This document shows positions 18,593-27,416 of a stretch of 64,000 nucleotides of DNA, piece after piece (within the stretch, counting starts at the first letter, position 1; each line of letters begins with the position of its first letter). Source of the stretch: Stenotrophomonas nitritireducens (GTDB taxonomy: Bacteria; Pseudomonadota; Gammaproteobacteria; Xanthomonadales; Xanthomonadaceae); NCBI RefSeq assembly GCF_001700965.1, contig NZ_CP016756.1, forward strand, positions 2,143,501 to 2,207,500. The letters run 5' to 3'. Below the pieces are notes generated by a model. The model was not told the DNA's origin and did no database searches. It saw only the letters and a list, made by a program, of their open reading frames with translations. Both the position numbers and the translations under genes were made by a program.

Positions 18593-19495
18593 ATGGCCGC
18601 CCCCACGCCACCGCTGATCCCCGCCGATGTGCGCAGCCGCCTGCGCAGCCTGCGGCTGTGGCCGCAGCGGGCCAGCGGCAGCCGTGGCATCGGCGCGCAC
18701 GCCAGCCGCAGCCGCGGCGCCGGGCTGGAGTTCGCCCAATACCGCGCCTATGAACCCGGCGACGAACTGCGCCAGATCGACTGGAAACTCTACGCACGCT
18801 CGGACCGCTTCTTCGTACGCGAATCCGAACGCGAAAGCCCGATCACCGTCTGGCTGCTGCTCGATTGCAGCGCCTCGATGGGCCAGGCCGACCAGGCACG
18901 CCCGCACTGGCAACGGCTGGACGCCGCCAAGGCATTGGTCGCCTGCGTTGCCGAGCTGGCCATGCAGCAAGGCGACGCCTTCGGCCTGATCGCGCTGCGC
19001 GATGATGGCGTGCAACTGCTGCCCGCCGGCAATGGCCTGCGCCAGCGCGATCGCCTGCATCTGCAGCTGCACGCCCTGCGTGCGCACGGGCAATGGCCGC
19101 CACAACAACGTCTGTCGCCGCTGTGGGAACGCATTGCCAGCAACGACCTGGTGGTGATGATCGGCGACGGCTTCGACGAAGCCGGCATTGAACTTGCCGA
19201 GCGTCTGGCCAAGGCTGGGCGCGATGTGGTGCACCTGCAGTTGTTGACGGTGGAAGAACGCGATTTCCCGTTCCGCGATGGCCATCGCTTCCGCGACCCT
19301 GAAACCGGCGACGAACTGCTCAGCGACGGCGCCAGTGTGCGCAGCACCTATCTGTCGCGGTTCGGCGAAGCGCAGCGCGTTCTGGATGCACGCCTGCAGG
19401 CGGCCGGCATCCGCCACGACACCGCCTATCTGGACGAGGCCATCGATGCGCCGCTGCAGCGCCTGTTCGGGCGCCGCGCCGGGAGTGGTGCATGA
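18593..19495 (+). CDS. DUF58 (vWA-like) protein
   Basis: 300-residue cytoplasmic protein. The DUF58 hallmark RAYEPGDELRQIDWKLYARS is present at about residues 50-69, followed by a vWA-like domain with a MIDAS sequence LLDCSASMGQ (DxSxS) and VVMIGDGFDEAG. Unlike some DUF58 proteins it has no N-terminal membrane helices. It is the expected MoxR client/partner. Overlaps the next gene by 4 bp (ATGA), implying translational coupling. Confidence 0.93.
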   Translation: MAAPTPPLIPADVRSRLRSLRLWPQRASGSRGIGAHASRSRGAGLEFAQYRAYEPGDELRQIDWKLYARSDRFFVRESERESPITVWLLLDCSASMGQADQARPHWQRLDAAKALVACVAELAMQQGDAFGLIALRDDGVQLLPAGNGLRQRDRLHLQLHALRAHGQWPPQQRLSPLWERIASNDLVVMIGDGFDEAGIELAERLAKAGRDVVHLQLLTVEERDFPFRDGHRFRDPETGDELLSDGASVRSTYLSRFGEAQRVLDARLQAAGIRHDTAYLDEAIDAPLQRLFGRRAGSGA

Positions 19496-20640
19496 GCCTG
19501 CTGTGGTTGTTCCCGGCCGGCTTCATCGCGCTTACGGCACTGCTGCTGCCGCTGCTGATCCATCTCGCCCGCCGCAGCGAACAACGCATCATCGATTTCG
19601 CCGCGCTGCGCTGGCTCTCGGCCAGGCCACGGCCGCGTCGGCGTATCCGTTTCGACGAATGGCCGCTGCTGCTGCTGCGGCTGCTGCTGCTTGCCTTGTT
19701 GGCGCTGCTGCTGGCCCGGCCGGCACTCACCGGCGTGGCCGACATGCAACCCCGTGTCGCGGTGCTGCCTGGCATCGATCTGGCCGTTGCCCGACGTGCC
19801 GTAGCAGATGCAGATGCGAAATGGCTGTGGCTGGCACCGGGCTTCCCGCCCATCGCCAAGAGCGCAGCACCGCCAGCTGCACAGCCCGTCTCCAGCCTGC
19901 TGCGCGCGTTGGACGCCAGCCTGCCGGCCGGTACCGCGCTGACCGTCGTGGTGCCATCGGTACTCGATGGTCTGGATGCCCAGCGCCCGCGGCTGTCGCG
20001 TGCATTGCATTGGCAGGTGGTGGAGCAGCCAGCATCGACCGGTAAACCAGTGACCATTGCGCCGCCTGCGATGCAGGTTCGCCACGACGAGGCCGGCAAG
20101 CAAGGCCTGCGTTACCTCAATGCCGTCGCCAGCGCATGGAATGGGCCCAGGCCTCAAGCCGCAAACGACAGCAGCGCTTTCAGCGATGACGACAAACTGC
20201 ATGTGTGGCTGTTGGCCAAGCCGCTGCCTGCCGATACAGCTACCTGGTTGCAACATGGCGGCCGCCTGCTGGTGGACGCACGCACGCCTGTGCCCGCCGA
20301 TGCGCAGCGCACACCGCTGTGGCGCGATGACAGCGGCGTGCTGATCATCGAGCAGGTCAGCACGCCTCGCGGCCGGTGGTTGCGTTGGGCGGCGCCGCTG
20401 CAACCTGCAAGCCTGCCGATCCTGCTTGATGCCGACTTCCCGCGCGGTCTGCGCGCCGTGCTGCAGGCCGCACCGACGCCACGTCGCGCCCTGGCCGCAA
20501 CGGTGCAGCCGGAAACCGGCGCCGCCGCGTATCCGCAGCCCGCGAAGGAGCTGTCGCATTGGTTGCTGCTGGCAATTGCCTTGCTGTTCCTGCTTGAACG
20601 CTGGTTTGCCAGCGCGCCCCGCCGCAGGAGCCCGCAATGA
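19492..20640 (+). CDS. BatA N-terminal-domain membrane protein
   Basis: 382-residue inner-membrane protein. It starts LLWLFPAGFIALTALLLPLL with IHLARRSEQRIIDFAALRWL, the signature of the BatA/aerotolerance-regulator N-terminal domain (two membrane helices around an arginine-rich loop RPRPRRRIRFDEWPLL). The long middle part is periplasmic or cytosolic with no intact MIDAS motif, and a third helix (LLLAIALLFLLERWF) closes the protein. So it looks like a BatA relative that has lost or changed the vWA domain. Coupled by 4-bp overlaps to both neighbours. Confidence 0.82.
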   Translation: MSLLWLFPAGFIALTALLLPLLIHLARRSEQRIIDFAALRWLSARPRPRRRIRFDEWPLLLLRLLLLALLALLLARPALTGVADMQPRVAVLPGIDLAVARRAVADADAKWLWLAPGFPPIAKSAAPPAAQPVSSLLRALDASLPAGTALTVVVPSVLDGLDAQRPRLSRALHWQVVEQPASTGKPVTIAPPAMQVRHDEAGKQGLRYLNAVASAWNGPRPQAANDSSAFSDDDKLHVWLLAKPLPADTATWLQHGGRLLVDARTPVPADAQRTPLWRDDSGVLIIEQVSTPRGRWLRWAAPLQPASLPILLDADFPRGLRAVLQAAPTPRRALAATVQPETGAAAYPQPAKELSHWLLLAIALLFLLERWFASAPRRRSPQ

Positions 20641-22778
20641 ACGCGCGCGCCTTGCTGCAGGCGGCACGCCGCCGCACGCTGCTGATATGGCTGTGCGCCA
20701 GCCTGCCGCTGGCCCTGGCCACCGGCCTGTTGGCGGCGCGCGTGCTGGGCTTCGATGCCGGCTATATCGTCTGCACGCTCGCACTGTTGATGGCGGTCGG
20801 CGCTGCTGTCTGGCGCGCGCGGCGCCTGGATGTGCGCTGGTTGATCGCCCGGTTGAACGAGCACCCGCGCTTCGAGGACAGCGCCGATCTGCTGTTTGCC
20901 GCAGCCAGCACACTCAATCCTTTGCAGCAGCGGCAGCGGCAGCACATCGAACAGCGCCTGCAGCGCGATCCAGCTGACCTTCGCCCACGCTGGCCCTGGC
21001 GGCGCGTGCTGCTGTGCTGGCTGATTGCGGCGCTGGTGGTGGCCGCTACGCTGCTATGGCCGCGCAGTGCAGGCAATGCAGCGGTTGCCGTGGATGCAGA
21101 GCCGGTTGCCAGCAGTGCAGGCAACGGCGTGCCGGCACTGCGTGGCAGCTGGCTGCAGATAACGCCGCCGGCTTACAGCGGCCAAGCCGCAAGCTCGGGC
21201 GACAAGCTGGATGCGCGTGCGCTGCAAGGCAGCCGCCTGCAATGGCGCCTGCAGTTTGCGCCGCAACCGCAGCAGGCTTGGCTGCAGTTCCACGATGGCC
21301 GTCGCGTGGTCTTGCAACGTGATGACGACGACTGGCGCGGTACTGAAGTGCTGCAGCGTGCAGGCCTGTATCGGATCCACACACTGCCAGCCATGGCCGA
21401 TGCCGGCCGCGCCTATCGTCTTGACGTGATCGTTGATCGTCCGCCGCAGGTGAAAGTGATCGAGCCGGCGCAGACGCTCAACCAGGCCGCACCGCGTCAA
21501 CGCAGCTGGCAGCTGCGCTTCGAGGCGACCGACGATTTCGGCGTCAACAGCGCAGCGACGCTGGACATCACCACGGCAAAAGGCAGCGGCGAGAACATCA
21601 GCTTCCAGCAGCGCCAGCTCAGCCTGAACGGCAGCGGCCCGGCTACGGCGCGGCGCTTCGCCTATAGCGCAGACCTGGCCGCATTGGGTCTGGAGCCGGG
21701 CGATGAAGTGGTCGCACGCCTAAGCGTGCGCGACAACCGCAACCCGCAGCCGCAGGAAGCGCGCAGCGCCAGCCTGATCCTGCGCCTGCCCAGCGAACAA
21801 CAGGTGCAGGCCAGCGATCTGGAAGGCGCGATCAAGAAAGTGATGCCGGCCTATTTCCGCAGCCAGCGGCAGATCATCATCGATGCAGAAGCGCTGCTCA
21901 AGCAGCGCGGCAGCCTGGACGCGGACACCTTCATCAAACGCTCCGACGCCATCGGCGTGGACCAGCGCATCCTGCGCCTGCGCTACGGCCAGTTCCTGGG
22001 CGAGGAAGCAGAAGGTGGCGCGAAGGCTCCGCCCACCGGCGATCTGCCCACCAGCGATGCACCCACGGCCGACAGCCATGCCGATCACGCCAACGATGAC
22101 GGCCACGATCACGGCGGCAGAACCGCAACCGCACCGGTATTCGGCAGTGCCACCGATGTGCTGTCCGAGTACGGCCACACCCACGACCACGCCGAAGCCG
22201 CCACCCTGCTGGACCCGCAGACGCGCGCCATCCTCAAGGCCGCGCTGGATCAGATGTGGCAATCCGAAGGCCATCTGCGCCAGGGTCATCCCGATCAGGC
22301 ACTGCCGTATGCCTACAAGGCGCTGGCCTTCATCAAGCAGGTGCAGCAGGCCGAGCGCATCTATCTGGCGCGCGTCGGCAGTGAATTACCGCCCATCGAC
22401 ATGGCCCGGCGCATGACCGGCAAGCGCGAAGGTCTGGGCAATCGTGCGGTGCAGCTCAGTGCGCGACCGGCCGCTGATGCGGTCGCCGCCAACGCATGGC
22501 AGGCCTTGGCGGACCGCGACGCCGCCGTCGATCTGGACGCGCTGTCGCGCTGGCTGGATGCCCATCCCAATGCCGTGCCCGATCCACTGGATGTTGTCGC
22601 CGCGATCGACGCACTGCGCCAGCAACCCGAATGCCAGCCGTGCCGGCACGCACTGCGCGCGCAGCTGTGGCCTGCACTGCGGCGCGCTGAAGGCCCGCCC
22701 GCGCGCCGCAACGGTGCCGATGCCAGTGGCCGTCGCTACCTTGAAGCGCTGTCGGCACCGCAGGAGTCCGCACGATGA
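20637..22778 (+). CDS. DUF4175-like large membrane-anchored protein with His-rich segment
   Basis: 713-residue protein with two N-terminal membrane segments (LIWLCASLPLALATGLLAAR and YIVCTLALLMAVGAAVW), a third near VLLCWLIAALVVAATLLW, then a long soluble region. It resembles the DUF4175/coiled protein found after BatA-like genes. Beta-rich part: LQITPPAYSGQ..., QLRFEATDDFGV. Near residues 475-525 lies a His/Asp-rich stretch (SHADHANDDGHDHGG and EYGHTHDHAEA) that could bind metal ions or be a flexible linker. The C-terminal half includes EGHLRQGHPDQALPYAYKAL, a TPR-like helix pair. Function unknown; 4-bp overlaps on both sides tie it to the operon. Confidence 0.75.
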   Translation: MNARALLQAARRRTLLIWLCASLPLALATGLLAARVLGFDAGYIVCTLALLMAVGAAVWRARRLDVRWLIARLNEHPRFEDSADLLFAAASTLNPLQQRQRQHIEQRLQRDPADLRPRWPWRRVLLCWLIAALVVAATLLWPRSAGNAAVAVDAEPVASSAGNGVPALRGSWLQITPPAYSGQAASSGDKLDARALQGSRLQWRLQFAPQPQQAWLQFHDGRRVVLQRDDDDWRGTEVLQRAGLYRIHTLPAMADAGRAYRLDVIVDRPPQVKVIEPAQTLNQAAPRQRSWQLRFEATDDFGVNSAATLDITTAKGSGENISFQQRQLSLNGSGPATARRFAYSADLAALGLEPGDEVVARLSVRDNRNPQPQEARSASLILRLPSEQQVQASDLEGAIKKVMPAYFRSQRQIIIDAEALLKQRGSLDADTFIKRSDAIGVDQRILRLRYGQFLGEEAEGGAKAPPTGDLPTSDAPTADSHADHANDDGHDHGGRTATAPVFGSATDVLSEYGHTHDHAEAATLLDPQTRAILKAALDQMWQSEGHLRQGHPDQALPYAYKALAFIKQVQQAERIYLARVGSELPPIDMARRMTGKREGLGNRAVQLSARPAADAVAANAWQALADRDAAVDLDALSRWLDAHPNAVPDPLDVVAAIDALRQQPECQPCRHALRAQLWPALRRAEGPPARRNGADASGRRYLEALSAPQESAR

Positions 22779-24505
22779 TGGTTTGGCTCCCCCTGACGCT
22801 GATCATGCTGGCCGTGGTTGTGGCCAGCCTGCGCTTCGCGCTGCCACCGCGCCCACCTGCGGTTCGACTGGCAACCCTGCTGTTGCTGCAGCTGGCTGCC
22901 GGCATCCTGCTGTACTTCACCCTGCAACCGCCCTCGCGCCCAGGCCACGCCGGCACGCTGGTGGTGGCGACGTCCGGCGCCAGCGCGACGGATTTGGCTG
23001 CGGTCCCGGCCGCAGCGTATGTACGCCTGCCTGAAGCGCCCGTCTTGGCGGCTGCGACAGCGGTGCCGGATCTGGCCAGCGCGCTGCGCCAGCGTCCAGG
23101 TACGCGCGAGCTGGTGGTCGTTGGCCAAGGTCTGCCGGCGCGCGACCGCGACACTGCCTTGCCACCATTGCGCTTCCTGCCCAACGCCGCACCGCTCGGC
23201 CTGGTGGAACTGCAGGCGCCGCCCCTGCTTGCACCCGGCGCTGCGTTCAGCGTCCACAGCCGTGTGCAGGGCATGCCGGGGGCGCGCGTGGAGCTGCTCG
23301 ATCCTGCCGGTCATCGCGTGGATATCGTCGCGCCCGATGCCAGCGGACGCGTCACCCTGCATGCCAGTGCCCGTGAGCCTGGCGATGTCGGCTTCGTGCT
23401 GCGCGTGCTGGACGCGGGCGGCAAGGTCCTGGATCAACTGCCGGTGCCGGTGCGTACGCGTGCAAGCAGCGCCCCGACGATACGCGTGCTGGCCGGCGCG
23501 CCCGGCCCGGAGCTGAAGTATCTGCAGCGCTGGGGCAGCGACATCGGCGCGCGGCTGCAGACCAGCATGCTGATCGGCGGCGGACTGCAGCTGGGCGATG
23601 CACCGGCCGCGCTCGATGCAGCCAGCCTGGCGCGGCTGGACCTGCTGCTGCTCGATGAGCGGCGGCTCGCCTCACTATCCTCCGCGCAACGCGCGGCCAT
23701 CACCGACGCGCTGCGCGCCGGGCTCGGTGTGCTGGTGCGCACCGGCAGCGCATTGGACGGCAATGCGCGACGCACATTGCGCGACTGGGGCCTGGATGCA
23801 CACGGCGGCGATCAGGCCAGCACGGTGACACTGCGCACACTGACCGATGCCGAACAGAACAAGACGCCGCTCGTGGTTGAACGCTTCAACCTGGAATTCG
23901 GCAGTACGGAGGTGGTGCCTTTATTGCACGCCGCAGATGGCACGGCGATAGGCGGCTGGCGTGCGCTGGGCTTGGGCCGGATTGGCGTGCTGCCGATCAC
24001 CGACAGCTATGCGCTGGTACTGGCGGGCCATGCCGATGCACACGCCGAACTGTGGAATGCCGCACTGGCAAGCGTGGCGCGGCCCCTTCCGGGCGCCTCC
24101 ACGTCGCCATCGCCGGCATGGGCATGGAGCGGCGAGCGCCTAAGCCTGTGTGGTATGGCCGCGCCCGTGCAGATGATTGCCGATGACGGCAGCCGCACCG
24201 CGCTGCTGCCAGATCCTTCGGCTGACAACTGCGTTGCCGCGTGGCCGCAGAAGGCCGGCTGGCTACGTATTGAAGCGGGCGATCAGCACGACAGCATCCT
24301 GCTGCTGGATCCTGCCAAGGCAGTTGCACTGCATGCACAGCAGCTGCGTGATGCGACGTTTGCACTGCGAGGAAGTGCAGCATCTTCAACGCCGCTGCCA
24401 GTTCCGGGCCCACGCTGGCCTTGGCTGCTGGGCTTCGTACTGGTTGCGGCCCTGCTTTGGTGGTTGGAGCGCAGGCGGCCGGCTGGATTGGCAACGCAGG
24501 GCTGA
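22775..24505 (+). CDS. Membrane protein ending the MoxR operon, glutamine amidotransferase-like middle
   Basis: 576-residue protein with two N-terminal helices (LTLIMLAVVVASLRFAL and LATLLLLQLAAGILLYF), a large extracytoplasmic region and one C-terminal helix (WPWLLGFVLVAALLWWLERR), the usual topology of the last protein in MoxR/DUF58/BatA-like operons. The middle includes APTIRVLAGAPGPELKYLQR and LDLLLLDERRLASL, reminiscent of the GATase1-like fold of BatA-associated proteins, but no catalytic Cys-His-Glu triad is evident. It likely assembles with the two preceding membrane proteins. Last gene of the operon: the strong hairpin at 24599-24633 follows. Confidence 0.72.
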   Translation: MMVWLPLTLIMLAVVVASLRFALPPRPPAVRLATLLLLQLAAGILLYFTLQPPSRPGHAGTLVVATSGASATDLAAVPAAAYVRLPEAPVLAAATAVPDLASALRQRPGTRELVVVGQGLPARDRDTALPPLRFLPNAAPLGLVELQAPPLLAPGAAFSVHSRVQGMPGARVELLDPAGHRVDIVAPDASGRVTLHASAREPGDVGFVLRVLDAGGKVLDQLPVPVRTRASSAPTIRVLAGAPGPELKYLQRWGSDIGARLQTSMLIGGGLQLGDAPAALDAASLARLDLLLLDERRLASLSSAQRAAITDALRAGLGVLVRTGSALDGNARRTLRDWGLDAHGGDQASTVTLRTLTDAEQNKTPLVVERFNLEFGSTEVVPLLHAADGTAIGGWRALGLGRIGVLPITDSYALVLAGHADAHAELWNAALASVARPLPGASTSPSPAWAWSGERLSLCGMAAPVQMIADDGSRTALLPDPSADNCVAAWPQKAGWLRIEAGDQHDSILLLDPAKAVALHAQQLRDATFALRGSAASSTPLPVPGPRWPWLLGFVLVAALLWWLERRRPAGLATQG

Positions 24506-24598
24506 AATCGCTTCGACAGTGCGTGGCGTTCCTGCAGCAACGGCATCAACGTCACTCTTCCGCATGGCGGCCATCTCTGCACGCTAGTGAGGCGGGCA

Positions 24599-24633
24599 GA
24601 TCGTGAGCTCGCCTTGCATGCGAGCTCACGATC
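24599..24633 (+). terminator. Strong 13-bp perfect hairpin after the MoxR operon
   Basis: GATCGTGAGCTCG (24599-24611) pairs perfectly with CGAGCTCACGATC (24621-24633) around a 9-base loop. No uridine run follows, so intrinsic termination would be imperfect; Rho-assisted termination or mRNA 3'-end protection is possible. The rest of 24506-24831 shows nothing else. Confidence 0.55.
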
Positions 24634-24831
24634 ACCCTTCACGTACTCGCATAGTGGACAGGAGGATTGGGCAGAGCTACCTTCAAGATGCCGGTTCCCG
24701 CCCAGGCTGCATGCAGGCAAATCCGCAACTCCTTGAACCCCATCACTGATTCACCTCCGCCTTCACCCATGCGCCACCGCGCTGCGGTAGAACCACAGGC
24801 GCAGGGGGTTCCATGCTTGGGGGTCCTACCG

Positions 24832-26778
24832 ATGATGCACCGTCATACCGCCGTGCTGCTGTCTGCCGTCATCACCAGTGCCGTAGCCGTTCCCGCTTTT
24901 GCTCAAACCACCATCAAGCCACCTGTCGCCGACAACGAACAGGTGCTGGATATGCAACTGAAGATGGAAGAAGCACGCATGCTGCCCTTGCGGGCAATGT
25001 ATGTGCGCTACTTCCAGCAAGCCTATCGTCGCTATCCCGGCATTCCGCGCGGCACGCTGGAAGCGTTGGCCTTTGTGCAAAGCCGCTGGTCACCGTTGCA
25101 ACCGGACGCGCTTGACCAGGACGATGCACACTTGCGCATGCCGCCTTCCTGGGGCGTGATGGGCCTGTATGCCGGCGGTGGTTTTGAAGACCAGGTAGGC
25201 GAAGCCGCCAAGCTGTTGGGGGTGTCTACTGCTGCAGTGCGCACCGATGCAGCCACCAACATCCTCGCCGCCGCCGCTTTGTTGGACGCGCAGATCCGCC
25301 AGGACCATCCCAATGCGGGCAAGGCCGGTGCACCGGCGCCGGAAGCCATCCGCCCAGCGCTGATGCGCTATGCAGGCTATGCGCCGGCCAGTGCCACGGT
25401 CGGCGCGAGAAGCGCGGTTGATGACTATGCGCGCACCAGCTTTGCCTACGACGTGCTGCTGGCGCAGGACCGGGGCGTCAATGATCGCGGCATCGTGGTG
25501 CCCGAACGCGCGATCGCCTGGGAACAGGCCTTCGATGCGCCGCAGCTGGTGACGTTGCGGGCACCGATGGTGCGCCTGGACATCAGCCGGGACCGGGTGG
25601 AAACCGATACCTTCCGGATTGATCCCATCAGCGAAACCCTGCAGCCACGAAACGCGGCTGCCGCAGCCACTGCCGTCAGCCCCGCGCTGGATGCCGGCAT
25701 CCAGAGCACTGACTATGGCCCGGCGATCTGGAGCCCGGCGTCGACGTCCAACTATTCCAGCTCACGTTCGGCAGCGGTAAGTGCGGTGACCATCCACACC
25801 ACGCAAGGCAGCTACGCCGGCACCATTTCCTGGTTCAAGAACGCATCGGCGCAGGTCAGCGCGCACTATGTGATCCGTTCCTCCGATGGCCAGGTAACGC
25901 AGATGGTGCGCAACGCCGATACCGCTTGGCATGTCGGCAGCCAGAACAGTTACACCTTGGGCATCGAGCATGAGGGCTACGTCGACAACAGCTCGTGGTA
26001 CACCAATGCCATGTACGACGCCTCGGCCGCACTGGTACGCAACTTCTGCGCCACGTACAGCGCGATCAGCTGCGCCAGCGCCTACAGCGGTGCGTCCAGC
26101 AGCGGCATCAACGTGCTGGCCACCAGCGTCAAGATCAAGGGCCACCAGCACTTCAGCGGCCAGACCCACACCGACCCCGGCATCAACTGGAACTGGTCCA
26201 AGTACTACGGGCTGCTGAATCCTGGCAGCGGTGGCGGCACCGGCACGGTCACGTATCTGGATCGTTTTGAAAGCAGCGTCGGCCATTTCGACACCAGCCC
26301 CAGCTATTCGGGCAGCACCACCGGCATCAGCACCGCATCCACCGCCACACGCGATTGCACCACGCAGAAGAACGGCAGCTGTTCGTTGCGGGTGTTGCTG
26401 AAGGACAACACCGCCAGCACGGCGGACTGGGCTGTGCGCCTGTTGTCGGGCAGTGGCACGCCAGCCAGCAATACCGCCTTGACCCGTGCCAACGGCGTGA
26501 TTGGCTTCTGGGTATGGAGCGGCGGCAGCGGCACCACCGTGGGGCTTGGCATCGATGACAGCGACGGTACCGAGCGTTCAACCAGCAAGGCGGTGGCGGC
26601 CGACACCTGGACCTATGTGTCGTGGTCGTTGAGCGACGCGGCGCAGTGGAACGCGTGGGTGGATGGCAACGGCACGATCACCGGCAGCAGCGTCAAGCTG
26701 GATGCGATCTGGCTGTATCACGCCAATACCGCGTACGACCTCAATGTGTACATCGATGATGTGCAGATAAAGAACTGA
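24832..26778 (+). CDS. Secreted N-acetylmuramoyl-L-alanine amidase (Amidase_2) with C-terminal accessory domain
   Basis: 648-residue exported enzyme that should cleave the amide bond between MurNAc and L-Ala. Signal peptide MHRHTAVLLSAVITSAVAVP...AFAQ. Residues about 30-270 form a helical lysozyme/SLT-like region (GIPRGTLEALAFVQSRWSPL, PPSWGVMGLYAGGGFEDQVG). The amidase domain starts SAVTIHTTQGSYAGTISWFK (first zinc His in TIHTT), continues AHYVIRSSDGQVTQMV, IEHEGYVD, and ends GHQHFSGQTHTDPGINWNW (second His and Asp). A Ser/Gly linker leads to a C-terminal beta-sandwich-like domain (FESSVGHFDTSPSYSGS ... NVYIDDVQIKN), likely carbohydrate binding. ATGATG at 24832 is preferred over the longer frame because it begins the signal peptide. 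Confidence 0.88.
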   Translation: MMHRHTAVLLSAVITSAVAVPAFAQTTIKPPVADNEQVLDMQLKMEEARMLPLRAMYVRYFQQAYRRYPGIPRGTLEALAFVQSRWSPLQPDALDQDDAHLRMPPSWGVMGLYAGGGFEDQVGEAAKLLGVSTAAVRTDAATNILAAAALLDAQIRQDHPNAGKAGAPAPEAIRPALMRYAGYAPASATVGARSAVDDYARTSFAYDVLLAQDRGVNDRGIVVPERAIAWEQAFDAPQLVTLRAPMVRLDISRDRVETDTFRIDPISETLQPRNAAAAATAVSPALDAGIQSTDYGPAIWSPASTSNYSSSRSAAVSAVTIHTTQGSYAGTISWFKNASAQVSAHYVIRSSDGQVTQMVRNADTAWHVGSQNSYTLGIEHEGYVDNSSWYTNAMYDASAALVRNFCATYSAISCASAYSGASSSGINVLATSVKIKGHQHFSGQTHTDPGINWNWSKYYGLLNPGSGGGTGTVTYLDRFESSVGHFDTSPSYSGSTTGISTASTATRDCTTQKNGSCSLRVLLKDNTASTADWAVRLLSGSGTPASNTALTRANGVIGFWVWSGGSGTTVGLGIDDSDGTERSTSKAVAADTWTYVSWSLSDAAQWNAWVDGNGTITGSSVKLDAIWLYHANTAYDLNVYIDDVQIKN

Positions 26779-26826
26779 GCGCGGTGGTTTAGGTAGGCGG
26801 GGTGCCGGGGGTTCTGTGCATGGAGC

Positions 26827-26855
26827 CCCGGGTGCGCTGCGCTTACCCGGGCTAC
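26827..26855 (-). repeat. GTAG-type REP (CCCGGGTGCGCTGCGC class)
   Basis: CCCGGGTGCGCTGCGCTTAC then CCGGGCTAC: a palindromic hairpin ending in CTAC, the reverse of the SMAG GTAG tetranucleotide. Same sequence class as the pair at 38393-38490. Confidence 0.65.
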
Positions 26856-26868
26856 GGATGGATCGCTT

Positions 26869-26931
26869 TTGGCTTTGGCTTTGGCTTTGGCTTTGGCTTC
26901 GGCTTCGGCTTCGGCTTCGGCTTCGGCTTCT
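26869..26931. repeat. Hexanucleotide array (GGCTTT)n(GGCTTC)n
   Basis: Uninterrupted GGCTTT units switch to GGCTTC units and stop directly at the first 124-bp REP unit. Because the unit is two codons long, several frames stay open on both strands; there is no sign of a real gene. Confidence 0.85.
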
Positions 26932-26932
26932 T

Positions 26933-27412
26933 CCCTTCTCCCGCTTGCGGGAGAAGGTGCCCCGAAGGGGCGGATGAGGGGGAGCTTTTGGTTTTGCGGT
27001 AAGGCCCCTGCCGAGCATGGCTCGGCACTACATGGCCCGCTTTGGCTCTGCTTCAGCCCTTCTCCCGCTTGCGGGAGAAGGTGCCCCGAAGGGGCGGATG
27101 AGGGGGAGCTTTTGGTTTTGCGGTAAGGCCCCTGCCGAGCATGGCTCGGCACTACATGGGCCGCTTTGGCTCTGCTTCAGCCCTTCTCCCGCTTGCGGGA
27201 GAAGGTGCCCCGAAGGGGCGGATGAGGGGGAGCTTTTGGTATTGCGGTAAGGCCCCTGCCGAGCATGGCTCGGCACTACATGGCCCGCTTTGGCTCTGCT
27301 TCAGCCCTTCTCCCGCTTGCGGGAGAAGGTGCCCCGCAGGGGCGGATGAGGGGGGCTTTTGGTTTTGCCGGGAAAGCCCCCTGCCGAGCATGGCTCGGCA
27401 CTACGGTGGCTA
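26933..27412. repeat. Four tandem copies of a 124-bp composite REP unit
   Basis: Units begin at 26933, 27057, 27181 and 27305 (exact 124-bp spacing; last copy shortened at its end). Each holds CCCTTCTCCCGC-GCGGGAGAAGG, then GGTGCCCCGAAGGGGCGGAT, a GGGGGAGCTTTTGGTTTTGC link, and a SMAG-type hairpin TGCCGAGCATGGCTCGGCAC ending in CTAC, followed by a CGCTTTGGCTCTGCTTCAGC bridge. Copies differ at only a few positions. This fills the gap between the amidase and the second M61 gene; no gene lies in it. Confidence 0.9.
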
Positions 27413-27416
27413 TGCT

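Noticed and set aside
26933..27412. CRISPR-like periodic repeats
   Set aside because: The 124-bp units are identical throughout, with no unique spacers; they are tandem REP composites and no cas genes exist here.
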